Shown here in pieces: positions 10,633 to 19,664 of a stretch of 64,000 bases of DNA. Within the stretch, counting starts at the first letter, position 1, and every line of letters starts with the position of its first letter. Origin of the DNA: Sphingomonas crusticola (GTDB lineage: Bacteria; Pseudomonadota; Alphaproteobacteria; Sphingomonadales; Sphingomonadaceae); the NCBI RefSeq assembly GCF_003391115.1, contig NZ_QTJP01000001.1, positions 1,426,001 to 1,490,000 on the forward strand, in the 5' to 3' direction. A program made the translations under genes and the position numbers. The notes under the pieces are model-generated. The model worked only from the letters and a program-made list of their open reading frames with translations, was not told the origin of the DNA and searched no databases.

Positions 10633-11724
10633 CTATTCGCTGCCCATCCAGAACAGGAAGGCGATGAACAAGGACGACGTGATGGTGGTGATGATCAGCA
10701 ATGCCGCCGTCCGCCATGCCGCACCGAAGCGGCCAAGCGAATAAGTCCCTTTAAGCTGGCGGTACATGTGGATGGGCGGCACTAACATCGCCGCCAGCGA
10801 AACCAACGCCGCCGGCAGGCCCAGCCGGCTAAACAATGTCAGGGCCACGACCCCCAGCGACATGAAGCTGAGCGAATAGATCGAGAAGATGGCGTGATCG
10901 TAAAGGCCGACATCGCGCCGGAAGGCGAACAGCAGCCAGATGAAGGGCAGCGAGATCGGAATGAGAGCCCAGCTATATTTATAGCCGTAGGTTTTCATCT
11001 TGTAGATCGTAAGCGCGGGATTTTCGGACATGCCCCGGACGCTGTCGTCGAACCACGACCAGCCGGTATCGAGATGGACTACGCGCGGACCCGAATCCTT
11101 GTCCGCGCCAATGAATGTGGTGGCAACATCCAACGCGCGGATCTCATCCTTCAACTCGCCAATCTGTTCCTTGATTGCCTCGCGTGCTTCATTGGTCGAG
11201 GCGCTCGCCCGCGCTTTCTCAAGAGCCGCAAGCCGCGCCCGATCCGCCTTCAGCTTTACCGCCGGATCGACTTTGCCGACAGTTGTGATGCTATTGCCGT
11301 GGGCCGTGGTGCCGGTGACGCCGGGATGGCGATGTCCAGACAGATTTGAGACGATGGCGAACATCAGAAACACGGAGAACAGGAACAGCGCCATGGGCGA
11401 TACGAACTTGGCGCGCTCTCCGTCGACGTAGCGCCGCGTCAGTTGTCCCGGATGCCAGGCCAGCAAGGGAAGCGTGTGCCAGACCTTGCCCTCGAAGTGG
11501 AACACGCCGTGGGCGATATCGTGGGCCAAAGCCCGCAAATTCTTGTGGACATGGCCCATCTGTCCACAGGCATGGCAATAGGGGCCGATCCGTTCGGTCC
11601 CGCAATTGGCGCATCGGCCACCCTCGTCATGCGCAGCCTGCGCGTCTGCCTTGCCGCCGCCGAAGGTACGCGCCCACAGCGCGCCCGTTGCCAGCGTCCC
11701 GATGCCATCCCCTGCGTCGCTCAT
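10633..11724 (-). CDS. DUF3667 membrane protein with N-terminal zinc ribbon
   Basis: A 363-residue protein that starts at the ATG at 11724. Near residues 37-54 is a zinc-ribbon-like pair (CANCGTERIGPYCHACGQ). Next is the family's characteristic helical stretch (LRALAHDIAHGVFHFEGKVW) leading to LAWHPGQLTRRYVDGERAKF. A first membrane helix (MALFLFSVFLMFAIVSNLSG, about 111-130) is followed by a charged coiled-coil loop (about 155-195) and several C-terminal membrane helices. This matches DUF3667, whose role is unknown. It lies 62 bases upstream of the PAS kinase on the same strand and could be co-transcribed with it. Confidence 0.85.
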   Translation of the reverse strand: MSDAGDGIGTLATGALWARTFGGGKADAQAAHDEGGRCANCGTERIGPYCHACGQMGHVHKNLRALAHDIAHGVFHFEGKVWHTLPLLAWHPGQLTRRYVDGERAKFVSPMALFLFSVFLMFAIVSNLSGHRHPGVTGTTAHGNSITTVGKVDPAVKLKADRARLAALEKARASASTNEAREAIKEQIGELKDEIRALDVATTFIGADKDSGPRVVHLDTGWSWFDDSVRGMSENPALTIYKMKTYGYKYSWALIPISLPFIWLLFAFRRDVGLYDHAIFSIYSLSFMSLGVVALTLFSRLGLPAALVSLAAMLVPPIHMYRQLKGTYSLGRFGAAWRTAALLIITTITSSLFIAFLFWMGSE

Positions 11725-11804
11725 AGGACCCTTGTTGCGCAGCCAAAGCGATGCGTCGAGAGGCTGCTGCTCGACGCCAACGCGATTTTTGCTATGAGAG
11801 CGCC

Positions 11805-13073
11805 ATGACCGAGGCCGCTCCGATCGACCCCACCGCGCTCATCGCCGAGATGGGCCGCCGCGCGCGCGCCGCCTCTGCAATGCTGGCGCTGGCGCCGACC
11901 GCGGCCAAGGCCGCCGCGCTGATGGCAGCCGCGCAAGCGATGCGCGCGAGCGAGGCCGCGATTCTGACCGCCAATGGCGAGGATATGGCGCGCGGTGCCG
12001 CCAATGGCCTGTCGGCCGCGATGCTCGACCGGCTCAAGCTGACGCCGGAGCGGATCGAGGGCGTTGCCACCGGGCTGGAAGCCGTCGCGAAATTGCCTGA
12101 TCCGGTCGGGCAGGAAATCGACCGCACCGAACGCCCCAACGGGCTGGTCCTGACGCGCGTGCGTGTGCCGCTCGGCGTGGTCGGCATCATCTATGAGAGC
12201 CGCCCCAACGTCACCGCCGACGCCGGCGGCCTGGCGATGATGGCGGGCAATGCCGCGATCCTGCGCGGTGGCAGCGAAGCGCGTGCAAGCAACCATGCCA
12301 TCCATGCCGCGCTCCAGCAGGGCCTCGCCGCCGCCGGCCTGCCCGAGGATGCGATCCAGCTGGTGCCGGTGTCCGACCGCGCCGCCGTCGGCGCCATGCT
12401 CGGCGCGGCCGGGCTGATCGACATCATCGTGCCTCGCGGCGGCAAGAGCCTGGTCGCGCGCGTTCAGGCCGAGGCCAAGGTGCCGGTGCTCGCCCACCTT
12501 GATGGCATCGTCCACCTCTATATCGATGGCGCGGCCGATCCGGAGATGGCGCGCACGATCGCGCTCAATGCCAAGATGCGCCGCACCGGCATTTGCGGCG
12601 CGGCCGAGACCTTGCTGATCGACCGCGCCTTCCCCGACGCCGCCCCCATCCTGGCGACCATCGCCGATTCGGGCTGCGAGCTGCGCGGTACGGATGAGAT
12701 ATGCGCGATCGAGCCGCGCGCCGTGCCCGCGACCGCCGAGGATTGGGACACCGAATATCTCGACGCGATCTTGTCGGCGACCTTCGTCGACGGCGTGGAA
12801 GGCGCGATGGCCCATATCGCCGCGCATGGATCGCATCACACCGACGCGATCGTCACCGAGGATCAGGCCACTGCGGAACGCTTCCTCAACGAGGTCGACA
12901 GCGCCATCGTTGCCTGGAATGCGTCGACCCAGTTCGCCGACGGCGGCGAGTTCGGCCTCGGTGCCGAGATCGGCATCGCCACCGGACGCCTGCACGCCCG
13001 CGGTCCCGTCGCGCTCGAAGGACTTACCACCTACAAATGGCTGGTCAGGGGCACGGGCCAGACGCGCCCTTGA
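11805..13073 (+). CDS. proA: Glutamate-5-semialdehyde dehydrogenase ProA
   Basis: Cytoplasmic enzyme that reduces gamma-glutamyl phosphate to glutamate-5-semialdehyde with NADPH, the second step of proline synthesis. The length of 422 residues is normal from the ATG at 11805. Conserved segments include [20 protein letters not shown] (about 125-144), [22 protein letters not shown], and the catalytic Cys in [13 protein letters not shown] (near residue 264). No clear ribosome-binding site precedes the ATG; a -10-like TATGAG at 11793-11798 lies only six bases before it, which may mean a leaderless message. The partner proB is separate, at 21296. nadD overlaps its 3' end. Confidence 0.96.
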   Translation: MTEAAPIDPTALIAEMGRRARAASAMLALAPTAAKAAALMAAAQAMRASEAAILTANGEDMARGAANGLSAAMLDRLKLTPERIEGVATGLEAVAKLPDPVGQEIDRTERPNGLVLTRVRVPLGVVGIIYESRPNVTADAGGLAMMAGNAAILRGGSEARASNHAIHAALQQGLAAAGLPEDAIQLVPVSDRAAVGAMLGAAGLIDIIVPRGGKSLVARVQAEAKVPVLAHLDGIVHLYIDGAADPEMARTIALNAKMRRTGICGAAETLLIDRAFPDAAPILATIADSGCELRGTDEICAIEPRAVPATAEDWDTEYLDAILSATFVDGVEGAMAHIAAHGSHHTDAIVTEDQATAERFLNEVDSAIVAWNASTQFADGGEFGLGAEIGIATGRLHARGPVALEGLTTYKWLVRGTGQTRP

Positions 13074-13702
13074 TCCCCACCGGCCTCCTCGGCGGATCGT
13101 TCAACCCCGCCCATTCCGGCCATCGCCGCATCAGCCTGCAGGCGATCGACGCGTTAGGCTTGGATCAGCTGTGGTGGCTGGTCTCGCCCGGCAATCCGCT
13201 GAAGGAGGGCAAGGGCGACATGGCACCGCTGGCCGTGCGGCTTGCGTCCGCCAATCGCATGGCGCGCGGCACACGGATTGTGCCGACCGCGATTGAGGCG
13301 CGGCTGGGCACGCGTTACACGGCGGACACATTGCGGGCGTTGGTTCGGCGTTATCCGCATCGGCGTTTCATATGGCTGATGGGGGCGGACAATCTCGCCC
13401 AATTCCACCTGTGGCGCGACTGGCGGAAGATCGCGCGCACGATGCCGATTGCGGTGATCGCCCGTCCGGGGTATGATGGGCTTGCCCAAAACGCTCCGGC
13501 AATGGGCTGGCTCAGGCGTTTCGTCCGGCGCTCAGGCCATTTGAAAAACTGGACGCTGTGGAGTCCGCCGGCGCTCGTGCTGCTGCGCTTCCGCCCCGAT
13601 CCTTCTTCCGCGACGCGGGTGCGCGCCCTTCGGCCCGACTGGTCTTCATCCCATAAAACCCATGGCCTGCGCGACCGCGTGTCGCGCCGTCCGCTATCTT
13701 AG
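13037..13702 (+). CDS. nadD: Nicotinate-nucleotide adenylyltransferase NadD
   Basis: Cytoplasmic enzyme that joins ATP and nicotinate mononucleotide to form deamido-NAD, late in NAD synthesis. The nucleotidyltransferase motif [15 protein letters not shown] is at about residues 17-31, the central [15 protein letters not shown] near 114, and the C-terminal SSATRVR motif near 192. ATG 13037 starts within the proA coding end (37-base overlap); the alternative is a TTG at 13070 overlapping the proA stop. The length is 221 residues. rsfS follows eight bases after the stop, an arrangement common in bacteria. Confidence 0.92.
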   Translation: MAGQGHGPDAPLIPTGLLGGSFNPAHSGHRRISLQAIDALGLDQLWWLVSPGNPLKEGKGDMAPLAVRLASANRMARGTRIVPTAIEARLGTRYTADTLRALVRRYPHRRFIWLMGADNLAQFHLWRDWRKIARTMPIAVIARPGYDGLAQNAPAMGWLRRFVRRSGHLKNWTLWSPPALVLLRFRPDPSSATRVRALRPDWSSSHKTHGLRDRVSRRPLS

Positions 13703-13710
13703 GAGGTTCC

Positions 13711-14133
13711 TTGCCCGTCACCGCTTCGCGTACCACTGCCGATCCGGCAGCGAGTAATCCGGCCGATCCGAGCGACAGTATCGACGCGCTCCACAAGCTG
13801 GTCTTGTCGTCGCTCGACGACGATCAGGCGGTGGAGACGGTATCCATCCCGCTCGCCGGCAAATCGTCGATCGCCGACCATATGGTGGTGGCATCCGGCC
13901 GCTCCAGCCGCCAGGTGAGCTCGATGGCCGCCAAGCTGGTCGAGAAGATCAAGGCGCTTACCGGCCGATCCCCGCGCGTCGAGGGCATGCCGACCGCCGA
14001 CTGGGTGCTGATTGACGCCGGCGACGTCATCGTTCACCTGTTCCGGCCGGAAGTGCGCAGCTTCTACAATCTGGAACGCATGTGGTCGTTCGGAGAAGCG
14101 CCCCGCCCTGCCCCAGAGGCTGTCGCCAATTGA
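13711..14133 (+). CDS. rsfS: Ribosomal silencing factor RsfS
   Basis: Binds ribosomal protein L14 and blocks joining of the 30S and 50S subunits during starvation. The start is a TTG at 13711, decided by a consensus aggagg at 13701-13706; no ATG lies nearby in frame. After a low-complexity leader (about 1-22), the core domain (Iojap/RsfS) runs to about residue 133, with DHMVVASGRSSRQV and the typical ADWVLIDAGDVIVHLFRPEV. The length of 140 residues is normal. It lies between nadD and rlmH, as in many alphaproteobacteria. Confidence 0.94.
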   Translation: MPVTASRTTADPAASNPADPSDSIDALHKLVLSSLDDDQAVETVSIPLAGKSSIADHMVVASGRSSRQVSSMAAKLVEKIKALTGRSPRVEGMPTADWVLIDAGDVIVHLFRPEVRSFYNLERMWSFGEAPRPAPEAVAN

Positions 14134-14137
14134 TCTT

Positions 14138-14158
14138 TGGTTCAGCCGCGCTGAACCA
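14138..14158 (+). other. Perfect hairpin between rsfS and rlmH
   Basis: tggttcag (14138-14145) pairs with ctgaacca (14151-14158) around a five-base loop, five bases after the rsfS stop. There is no T run, so it is more likely an RNA-stability or processing element than a terminator. Confidence 0.45.
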
Positions 14159-14177
14159 GCACGGCACCTGACCAAGC

Positions 14178-14600
14178 GTGCTGTTGCACATCGTTGCGCG
14201 CGGCCGCATCGGGCGCAGCCCCGAGGCGGAACTGGTCGAACGTTACCTCGCGCGTGTCGCCTGGCCGACCAAGGTAACCGAACTGCCCGATCGCGGCGGC
14301 AAGCTCCCGCCGGTAGCGCCGGGCACCCGAACCATCATCCTCGATGAAAAAGGCAAGAGCCTGGGCTCGATCGCCTTCGCCGAGCAGCTCGGCCGCTGGC
14401 GCGACGGCGGCGTGCGGGAAACGCGCTTTCTGATCGGCGCGGCGGACGGTTTCGACGATGCCGCGCGCGCCGAGGCCGACCTGCTGATCAATTTCGGCGC
14501 GATGACGTGGCCGCACATGATGGCACGCGCCATGCTCGCCGAGCAATTATGGCGCGCCGCCAGCATCCTCGCCGGCCATCCTTATCATCGCGAAGGCTGA
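14178..14600 (+). CDS. rlmH: 23S rRNA (pseudouridine1915-N3)-methyltransferase RlmH
   Basis: SPOUT-class methyltransferase acting on assembled 70S ribosomes at pseudouridine 1915 of helix 69. The GTG at 14178 gives MLLHIVARGRIGRSPEAELV, the usual N-terminus. Core motifs are TIILDEKGKSLGSIAFAEQL, ETRFLIGAADGFDDAAR, and the C-terminal knot segment MTWPHMMARAMLAEQLWRA, ending in GHPYHREG. The length of 140 residues is normal. The stop overlaps the next gene's ATG (TGATG at 14598-14602). Confidence 0.95.
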   Translation: MLLHIVARGRIGRSPEAELVERYLARVAWPTKVTELPDRGGKLPPVAPGTRTIILDEKGKSLGSIAFAEQLGRWRDGGVRETRFLIGAADGFDDAARAEADLLINFGAMTWPHMMARAMLAEQLWRAASILAGHPYHREG

Positions 14601-15406
14601 TGCTGGTCGCCTTCATCCTCGCCACGGCGCTCCCCTCGCAATCCGCGGCCGAGGAGCGGCTTGCCGCGCTTGATCGTGCCGCGCGCATGCAGGAGGCCAA
14701 GCTGGCGGCGGAACAGGCGCCGCTCGCGGCCCTGCTTGCGAGCGCCCAGCGGCTCGCCTTGCGCCCGGCCGCGCTGGTGCTCGCCCGACCGCAGGCGATC
14801 GAAGAGATGGTCCGCACGCGCGCGCTGATCGCGGCCTTGGCACCCGAAATCCGCCGGCGGACCGCCTCCCTGCGCCGCAATCTGCTCGTCACTGCCGCCT
14901 TGCGTGCGGAAGCGGAGCAGGCGCTGGCAGCGCTGTTGGACGCGAAATATAGCGCCACCCCTTTACAAAATGCCGCCCTCACCGCCCGTCTGGCCGCACT
15001 CCCCGGGCCGTCGCTGCCGCCGGCACCGGCGGCTCGGCGCGAGGCGGCCTACCGCCTGCCGGCCCCCGGCACGGTGGTGGTGGGTATGGGCGAGCGTTCC
15101 GCTATCGGCGTTCGAGCCCCCGGTCTGACGATCGCGACCGCGCCGGGCGCGGGCGTCGCGGCGCCGGCACGGGCACATGTTGCCTATGCGGGGCCGTTCC
15201 GCGGCTATGGCGATATCGTCATCCTCGACCATGGCCATGGCTGGACGACCTTGCTGGCCGGACTGGAGCTGGTGACCGCAGGCGGCGGCGAGCTGGTCGA
15301 AGGGGGGGCACCGCTCGGCCACATGGCGAAAAGCGCGCCGCGCCTGACGATCGAACTGCGCCACAATGGGCGTCCGGTCGACGTCACCGCCATGGTGCTG
15401 CAGTAG
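14600..15406 (+). CDS. EnvC-like murein hydrolase activator with LytM/M23 domain
   Basis: Periplasmic protein of the EnvC/M23 type, which in relatives activates amidases during cell separation. ATG 14600 overlaps the rlmH stop and opens a signal peptide (MLVAFILATALPSQSAA). A long Ala/Arg/Leu-rich helical region (about 20-130) is the coiled coil. The C-terminal LytM domain runs about 185-268 (AHVAYAGPFRGYGDIVILDH, then GHGWTTLLAGLELV and IELRHNGRPVDV). The expected H-x(8)-D and HxH zinc ligands are not all evident, consistent with a non-catalytic activator. It immediately precedes ctpA, a common pairing. Confidence 0.85.
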   Translation: MLVAFILATALPSQSAAEERLAALDRAARMQEAKLAAEQAPLAALLASAQRLALRPAALVLARPQAIEEMVRTRALIAALAPEIRRRTASLRRNLLVTAALRAEAEQALAALLDAKYSATPLQNAALTARLAALPGPSLPPAPAARREAAYRLPAPGTVVVGMGERSAIGVRAPGLTIATAPGAGVAAPARAHVAYAGPFRGYGDIVILDHGHGWTTLLAGLELVTAGGGELVEGGAPLGHMAKSAPRLTIELRHNGRPVDVTAMVLQ

Positions 15407-15516
15407 AAGCAACCCACCGTCAGCAAGCCTGGGTACAGGCACACTGCTGCAAGCCGGTTTCACGGGCCGCGCGAAGCGGCTACAACGACGGGAAGCGATG
15501 AAAGATTCCAGTCACG

Positions 15517-16881
15517 ATGCGTAAGATCCTGATCCGCGGCGGCGGCATTGCAGCCGCGGCCCTTATCCTGTCCTCCCTGGTTGCGGCCCCTGCGGCCAGC
15601 GACGCCGACGATTATAAGGAACTCGACCAGTTCATGGCCGTGTTCGAGCGGGTGAAGGCGGATTACGTCGACAAGGTCGACGACAAGGCGCTGATCAAGG
15701 GCGCGATCGACGGCATGCTCGCCAGCCTCGACCCGCACAGCTCCTACATGGATGCGCGCGACTATAAGAACATGCAGTCCACCACCGAGGGAAGCTATGG
15801 CGGCCTTGGCCTGACCGTGCAGATGGACGAAGGCGCGGTAAAGGTGGTCGCCGCGAGCGAGGACACGCCGGCATATCGCGCCGGCATCAAGCCCGGCGAC
15901 TATATCACCAACCTAGACGGCAATCTGATCTTCGGCGATTCGCTCGATGCCTCGGTCGACAAGATGCGGGGCACGCCCGGCACCAAGATCCGCCTGACGA
16001 TCGTCCGGCCCGGCCGCGACAAGCCGTTCGACGTGACGCTGACGCGCGAGATCATCTCGATCCAGCTGGTCAAGTCGAAGGTCGTCAACAATGTTGGCAT
16101 CATCAACATCAACGGCTTCTCCAAGCCGACCGGCCCGGGCGTGGAAAAGGCGATCGCGGAGATCGACAAGCAGACCGGCGGCAAAACGCTCGGCTACGTC
16201 ATCGATCTGCGCAACAATCCCGGCGGGCTGCTCGACCAGGCGATTGAAGTGTCCGATATCTTCCTCGACCATGGCGAGATCGTCTCGCAACGTGGGCGCG
16301 AAAAGGGCGACATCGATCGTTATTTCGCCGAATCGAAGGTGCGTGGCGATATGGCCCACGGCCTGCCGATCGTCGTGCTGGTTGATGCGGGATCGGCCTC
16401 TGCCGCCGAGATCGTCGCCGCCGCGCTGCAGGATCAACGCCGTGCCATCGTGATGGGCGAGCGCAGCTTCGGCAAGGGCTCGGTGCAGACTTTGCTGCCG
16501 CTGACCGACGATACCGCGCTGCGGCTCACGACCGCGCGTTATTACACGCCGTCGGGGCGTTCGGTGCAGGAAGGCGGCGTCGAGCCTGACGTGACCGTGC
16601 CGCAGCTTTCCGACCCCGATTACAAGGCGCGCCCAAGGCTGCGAGAGGCGGATTTGCGCCGCCACCTGCTCAACCAGGCCAAGGTCGACAATAGTGTGCT
16701 GGAAAGCGACACGGCGCCAGATCCGCGCTTCACCGCGACGGCGGAGAGCCTCAAGAAGGCTGGGGTCGACGACTTCCAGCTGGATTACGCCATCAAGACG
16801 ATCGCGCGACTCGGCAGTCCGGCGGTGCAGGTGGCGATGAACGCCGCGGCCCCGGCAGCCAAGCCGCGCGGCAAGCGCTGA
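15517..16881 (+). CDS. S41 family carboxyl-terminal processing protease CtpA
   Basis: Periplasmic PDZ-containing serine protease that trims or degrades envelope proteins. The ATG at 15517 starts a signal peptide (KILIRGGGIAAAALILSSLV). The N-terminal helical region is DKALIKGAIDGMLASLDPHS; the PDZ domain covers about 90-175 (GAVKVVAASEDTPAYRAGIK). The S41 catalytic core has Ser in VDAGSASAAEIVAAALQ (near 293-295) and Lys in GERSFGKGSVQTLLP (near 320). The length is 454 residues. Its stop overlaps the dsbB start (TGATG). Confidence 0.93.
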   Translation: MRKILIRGGGIAAAALILSSLVAAPAASDADDYKELDQFMAVFERVKADYVDKVDDKALIKGAIDGMLASLDPHSSYMDARDYKNMQSTTEGSYGGLGLTVQMDEGAVKVVAASEDTPAYRAGIKPGDYITNLDGNLIFGDSLDASVDKMRGTPGTKIRLTIVRPGRDKPFDVTLTREIISIQLVKSKVVNNVGIININGFSKPTGPGVEKAIAEIDKQTGGKTLGYVIDLRNNPGGLLDQAIEVSDIFLDHGEIVSQRGREKGDIDRYFAESKVRGDMAHGLPIVVLVDAGSASAAEIVAAALQDQRRAIVMGERSFGKGSVQTLLPLTDDTALRLTTARYYTPSGRSVQEGGVEPDVTVPQLSDPDYKARPRLREADLRRHLLNQAKVDNSVLESDTAPDPRFTATAESLKKAGVDDFQLDYAIKTIARLGSPAVQVAMNAAAPAAKPRGKR

Positions 16882-17354
16882 TGCTGGCGCCCGCCCGCAC
16901 ATTGGCCTTACTGGTGCCGCTCGCGCTGATGGCGGGGGCGCTTGGTTCGCAATATCTGGGCGGGCTCAGCCCGTGCGAGATGTGCATGTGGCAGCGCTGG
17001 CCGCATTATGGTGCGATCGCAGCGGCGCTGCTGGCGATCCTGTTGTGGCGGACGGCCTTAAGCCTGCCGCTGACGATCCTGGCAGGCCTGCTGATCCTCA
17101 CCAGCGGCGGCATCGGCGTGTTTCACGCCGGCGCCGAATATGGCTGGTGGAAAGGCCCCGACCATTGCACCGGCTTCGCCCATGGCAGCGGTGCGGACCT
17201 GCTGCGCTCGATCCTGGCCCAGCCGCTGATCCGCTGCGACGTACCGCAGTGGACCTTGTTCCACATCAGCCTGGCGGGCTGGAACGCGCTGTTTTCGATT
17301 GCGGGCGGGCTCGCGGTGCTGGTGCTGGCGCTGGCACGGCCGAGGACAATATGA
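16881..17354 (+). CDS. Disulfide bond formation protein B (DsbB family)
   Basis: Four-helix inner-membrane protein that reoxidises DsbA and passes electrons to quinones. The first Cys pair is in SPCEMCMWQRWPHYG (near residues 33-36). A second pair of single Cys residues lies in the second periplasmic loop, in DHCTGFAHGSG and LIRCDVPQW. The length of 157 residues is typical of alphaproteobacterial DsbB proteins. It overlaps ctpA at its start and coq7 at its end (ATGA), so the three are probably one transcript. Confidence 0.9.
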   Translation: MLAPARTLALLVPLALMAGALGSQYLGGLSPCEMCMWQRWPHYGAIAAALLAILLWRTALSLPLTILAGLLILTSGGIGVFHAGAEYGWWKGPDHCTGFAHGSGADLLRSILAQPLIRCDVPQWTLFHISLAGWNALFSIAGGLAVLVLALARPRTI

Positions 17355-17869
17355 GCAGCGCCGACGAGCGCGCGGCGATGGTGCGCGTCGACCAGGCCGG
17401 GGAATATGGTGCGACCCGCATCTATGCCGGCCAGCTAGCGGTGATGGGCGCGCGCCATCCGACGGCGCGCGCCATCACGCGCATGGCCGCCCAGGAAGAG
17501 CGCCACCGCACCCGACTCGACGCGCTGATGGCAGAGCGGCGCGTGCGGCCGACCCTGCTGGAGCCCTTCTGGAATGTCGCCGGCTTCGCGCTCGGCGCCG
17601 CTACTGCTCTGATCGGGCCGGAGGCGGCAATGGCCTGCACCGCCGCGGTCGAAACGGAGATCGATCTTCATTATGGCGCGCAGCTGGAGCAACTCGGCGA
17701 CGACGATCCCGAGCTGAGCGCGATCATTACCGAATTTCAGGCCGAGGAAGTCGAACATCGCGAGACCGCATTGGCGGCAGGCGCCGAGCGCGCGCCGGCC
17801 TATCCCTTGCTGTCGGGCACGATCCGGATGGGCTGTCGTATCGCGATCCGGCTGTCCGAACGGATATGA
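17351..17869 (+). CDS. coq7: Demethoxyubiquinone hydroxylase (Coq7 family)
   Basis: Di-iron monooxygenase carrying out the C6 hydroxylation in ubiquinone synthesis. The diiron ligands are visible as two repeats: VDQAGEYGATRIYAG with AAQEERHRTRLD, and ETEIDLHYGAQLE with FQAEEVEHRETAL. The length of 172 residues matches the short bacterial form. The ATG at 17351 overlaps the dsbB stop. Upstream in-frame starts lie inside dsbB and are not needed. Confidence 0.93.
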   Translation: MSSADERAAMVRVDQAGEYGATRIYAGQLAVMGARHPTARAITRMAAQEERHRTRLDALMAERRVRPTLLEPFWNVAGFALGAATALIGPEAAMACTAAVETEIDLHYGAQLEQLGDDDPELSAIITEFQAEEVEHRETALAAGAERAPAYPLLSGTIRMGCRIAIRLSERI

Positions 17870-17913
17870 TCGGACGCCTCGCGCGTTTGGCGAAGAGTTT
17901 GAGGAGAATGGCC

Positions 17914-18294
17914 ATGATCAAGCAGATGTTGCTCCCCGGGGCCGCGATCCTCGTCGGGCTGATGGCGGCGCCCGCCTTTGCCCAGCAGAATGACAAGGCG
18001 CTGGTCGTCTATGGCAGCGATCCTTGCCCGGAGGGCACGATCTGCGTGCGCGCGCCGGAGAGCGAGCGCTATCGCATCCCGCAATCGCTACGTTCCGGCT
18101 TGCTTGCGCCGCAGGATCAGCCTTGGTCGCAGCGCGCGGCCTCGGTCGCCAATGTCGGGGCCGCCGGCACCGGCAGCTGCACCAATACCGGCGCGGGCGG
18201 CTGGACCGGCTGCTGGGGCCAGCAGATGCGTGCGGCGCGCGCGGAAAAGAACCAGGATGCCGCCGCGATCGCCGAATCGCCGCTTCCGAAGTGA
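17914..18294 (+). CDS. Secreted four-Cys protein, first of a tandem paralogous pair
   Basis: A 126-residue protein with a signal peptide (MLLPGAAILVGLMAAPAFA). ATG 17914 was chosen for its spacing from gaggag at 17901-17906; ATGs at 17908 and 17866 are in frame. The mature part shares an ordered motif set with the next gene: YGSDPCP, then ICVRAPESERYRIP, then SCTNTGAGGWTGCW near the C-terminus, giving four conserved Cys residues. I do not recognise a characterised family. It follows coq7 by 44 bases and may be co-transcribed with it. Confidence 0.78.
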   Translation: MIKQMLLPGAAILVGLMAAPAFAQQNDKALVVYGSDPCPEGTICVRAPESERYRIPQSLRSGLLAPQDQPWSQRAASVANVGAAGTGSCTNTGAGGWTGCWGQQMRAARAEKNQDAAAIAESPLPK

Positions 18295-18337
18295 ATTGTT
18301 CATGGCGGGCTCATCGCGCGCGCCGGATTCATGGGTA

Positions 18338-18709
18338 ATGAAGCACGCCGCCCCCTTCGCCCTGCTTGCCCTCCTCGGCGCACCGCTTGCTGCCCGGCCT
18401 GCACCCGCGCCTGCATCCGAGCCACCGACGCGCATCGCGACGCTCGTGATTTTCGGCAACGACCCTTGCCCACGCAGCACTGAGGACGAGGTCGTGGTGT
18501 GCGCGCGCCAGCCGGAGGGCGATCGCTATCGCATTCCCAAGCAGTTCCGCGGGCGCCAATATAATGCGGCGCGTGACGGCAGCTGGGCCGGCACCGCGCG
18601 AGTACTGGAATATATCAGCCGCGAGGGCCTGCCCGACAGTTGCTCGCCGATCGGCTCGAACGGGCAGACTGGTTGCTTCCGCAAGTTCCTCGAACAGAAC
18701 CGCCGTTGA
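18338..18709 (+). CDS. Secreted four-Cys protein, second of a tandem paralogous pair
   Basis: A 123-residue protein starting at ATG 18338 with signal peptide HAAPFALLALLGAPLAARPA; an ATG at 18302 is also in frame but would bury that peptide. It repeats the motif order of the upstream gene: FGNDPCP, then VVCARQPEGDRYRIPKQFR, then SCSPIGSNGQTGCF. The divergent linkers show an old duplication rather than a recent one. The conserved Cys residues suggest two disulfides in the periplasm. Function unknown. Confidence 0.76.
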   Translation: MKHAAPFALLALLGAPLAARPAPAPASEPPTRIATLVIFGNDPCPRSTEDEVVVCARQPEGDRYRIPKQFRGRQYNAARDGSWAGTARVLEYISREGLPDSCSPIGSNGQTGCFRKFLEQNRR

Positions 18710-18730
18710 GCCTTCCGTTGCGCGCAAACC

Positions 18731-18759
18731 TTGACAGCCACAGCCAAACCGCATAGCTG
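18731..18759 (+). promoter_or_regulatory. Candidate promoter for rplU-rpmA
   Basis: A consensus TTGACA at 18731-18736 is followed after 17 bases by tagctg (18754-18759), a weak -10. It lies about 60 bases before the rplU start. Confidence 0.45.
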
Positions 18760-18822
18760 GCGCGCTTTCGCGGGCCCCTCCTGGGATGGCTCACGATCCG
18801 GAATCTAGAGTAAGAGAGAGCC

Positions 18823-19215
18823 ATGTTCGCTATCGTGCGCACAGGCGGCAAGCAATATCGCGTCGCCGCCGGAGACAAGATTGTCGTCGAGAAGATGGAT
18901 GGGGACGCCGGTGCGGCGATCACCCTGGGCGACGTTCTGCTCGCGGGCGAAGGCTCCGAGCTGCGTTCGGTCGAGGGGCTGACGGTTTCCGCCGAGATCC
19001 TGGCCCAGGGCCGCGGCGACAAGATCATCATCTTCAAGAAGCGCCGCCGGCACAATTATCGTCGGCGCAACGGCCACCGCCAATATCATACCGTGCTGAG
19101 GATCACCGCGATCGGCGATCAGAAGGCATCGGGCGAAAAGAAGGCTGCGGCGAAGAAGGCCCCGGCCAAGCAGACGACCGCTCCGGAAGCCGCGCCAGCG
19201 GCCGCCGAAGCGTAA
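18823..19215 (+). CDS. rplU: 50S ribosomal protein L21
   Basis: Large-subunit protein binding 23S rRNA. The start [20 protein letters not shown] and the segment [19 protein letters not shown] are diagnostic. The body of L21 ends near residue 103; a further 25-residue Lys/Ala-rich tail ([12 protein letters not shown]) is an extension common in sphingomonads. A purine-rich site (aagagagag) precedes the ATG. rpmA follows 17 bases later, the usual pairing. Confidence 0.97.
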   Translation: MFAIVRTGGKQYRVAAGDKIVVEKMDGDAGAAITLGDVLLAGEGSELRSVEGLTVSAEILAQGRGDKIIIFKKRRRHNYRRRNGHRQYHTVLRITAIGDQKASGEKKAAAKKAPAKQTTAPEAAPAAAEA

Positions 19216-19232
19216 GCAGGAGCTAGAGAGCA

Positions 19233-19499
19233 ATGGCACATAAGAAAGCAGGCGGCTCTTCGCGCAACGGTCGCGATTCGGCTGGCCGCCGCCTGGGCGT
19301 CAAGAAATTCGGTGGCGAATCCGTGATCGGTGGCAACATCATCATCCGCCAGCGTGGGACCAAGGTCTATCCGGGCAATGGCGTGGGCATTGGCAAGGAT
19401 CACACCTTGTTTGCACTCACCGAGGGCCGTGTGGCCTTCCACACCGGCAAGCTTGGCCGCTCGTACGTAAGCGTGATTACCGCCGAAGCGGCAGAATAA
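19233..19499 (+). CDS. rpmA: 50S ribosomal protein L27
   Basis: Large-subunit protein near the peptidyl-transferase centre. It starts [20 protein letters not shown] and contains the conserved [18 protein letters not shown]. The length of 88 residues is normal, with no N-terminal extension needing cleavage. A cagga/agagag ribosome-binding region lies just upstream, and terminator-like hairpins follow. Confidence 0.98.
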   Translation: MAHKKAGGSSRNGRDSAGRRLGVKKFGGESVIGGNIIIRQRGTKVYPGNGVGIGKDHTLFALTEGRVAFHTGKLGRSYVSVITAEAAE

Positions 19500-19516
19500 C
19501 GGACGAACGTGAAAAC

Positions 19517-19604
19517 GGGTCGTCCACAGGGCGACCCGAAGATCCGGCACGCTGGATCGTCAGGGAGACGGGTCGCCCCGCCTCCCTTTTTCGTGTCTCC
19601 CTGA
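19517..19604 (+). terminator. Terminator region behind rplU-rpmA with several hairpins
   Basis: A first hairpin gggtcg/cgaccc (19517-19522 with 19532-19537) is followed by gatcc/ggatc (19541-19558). The main terminator is agggag (19562-19567) with ctccct (19582-19587) followed by T residues. An alternative ten-base perfect pairing, 19560-19569 with 19595-19604, encloses and would compete with it. Confidence 0.65.
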
Positions 19605-19664
19605 TGTCAGTGTCGCGGGCGCGTCATGCTTCCGCGGCAAGGCGAACGACAGGAGACGATACTC

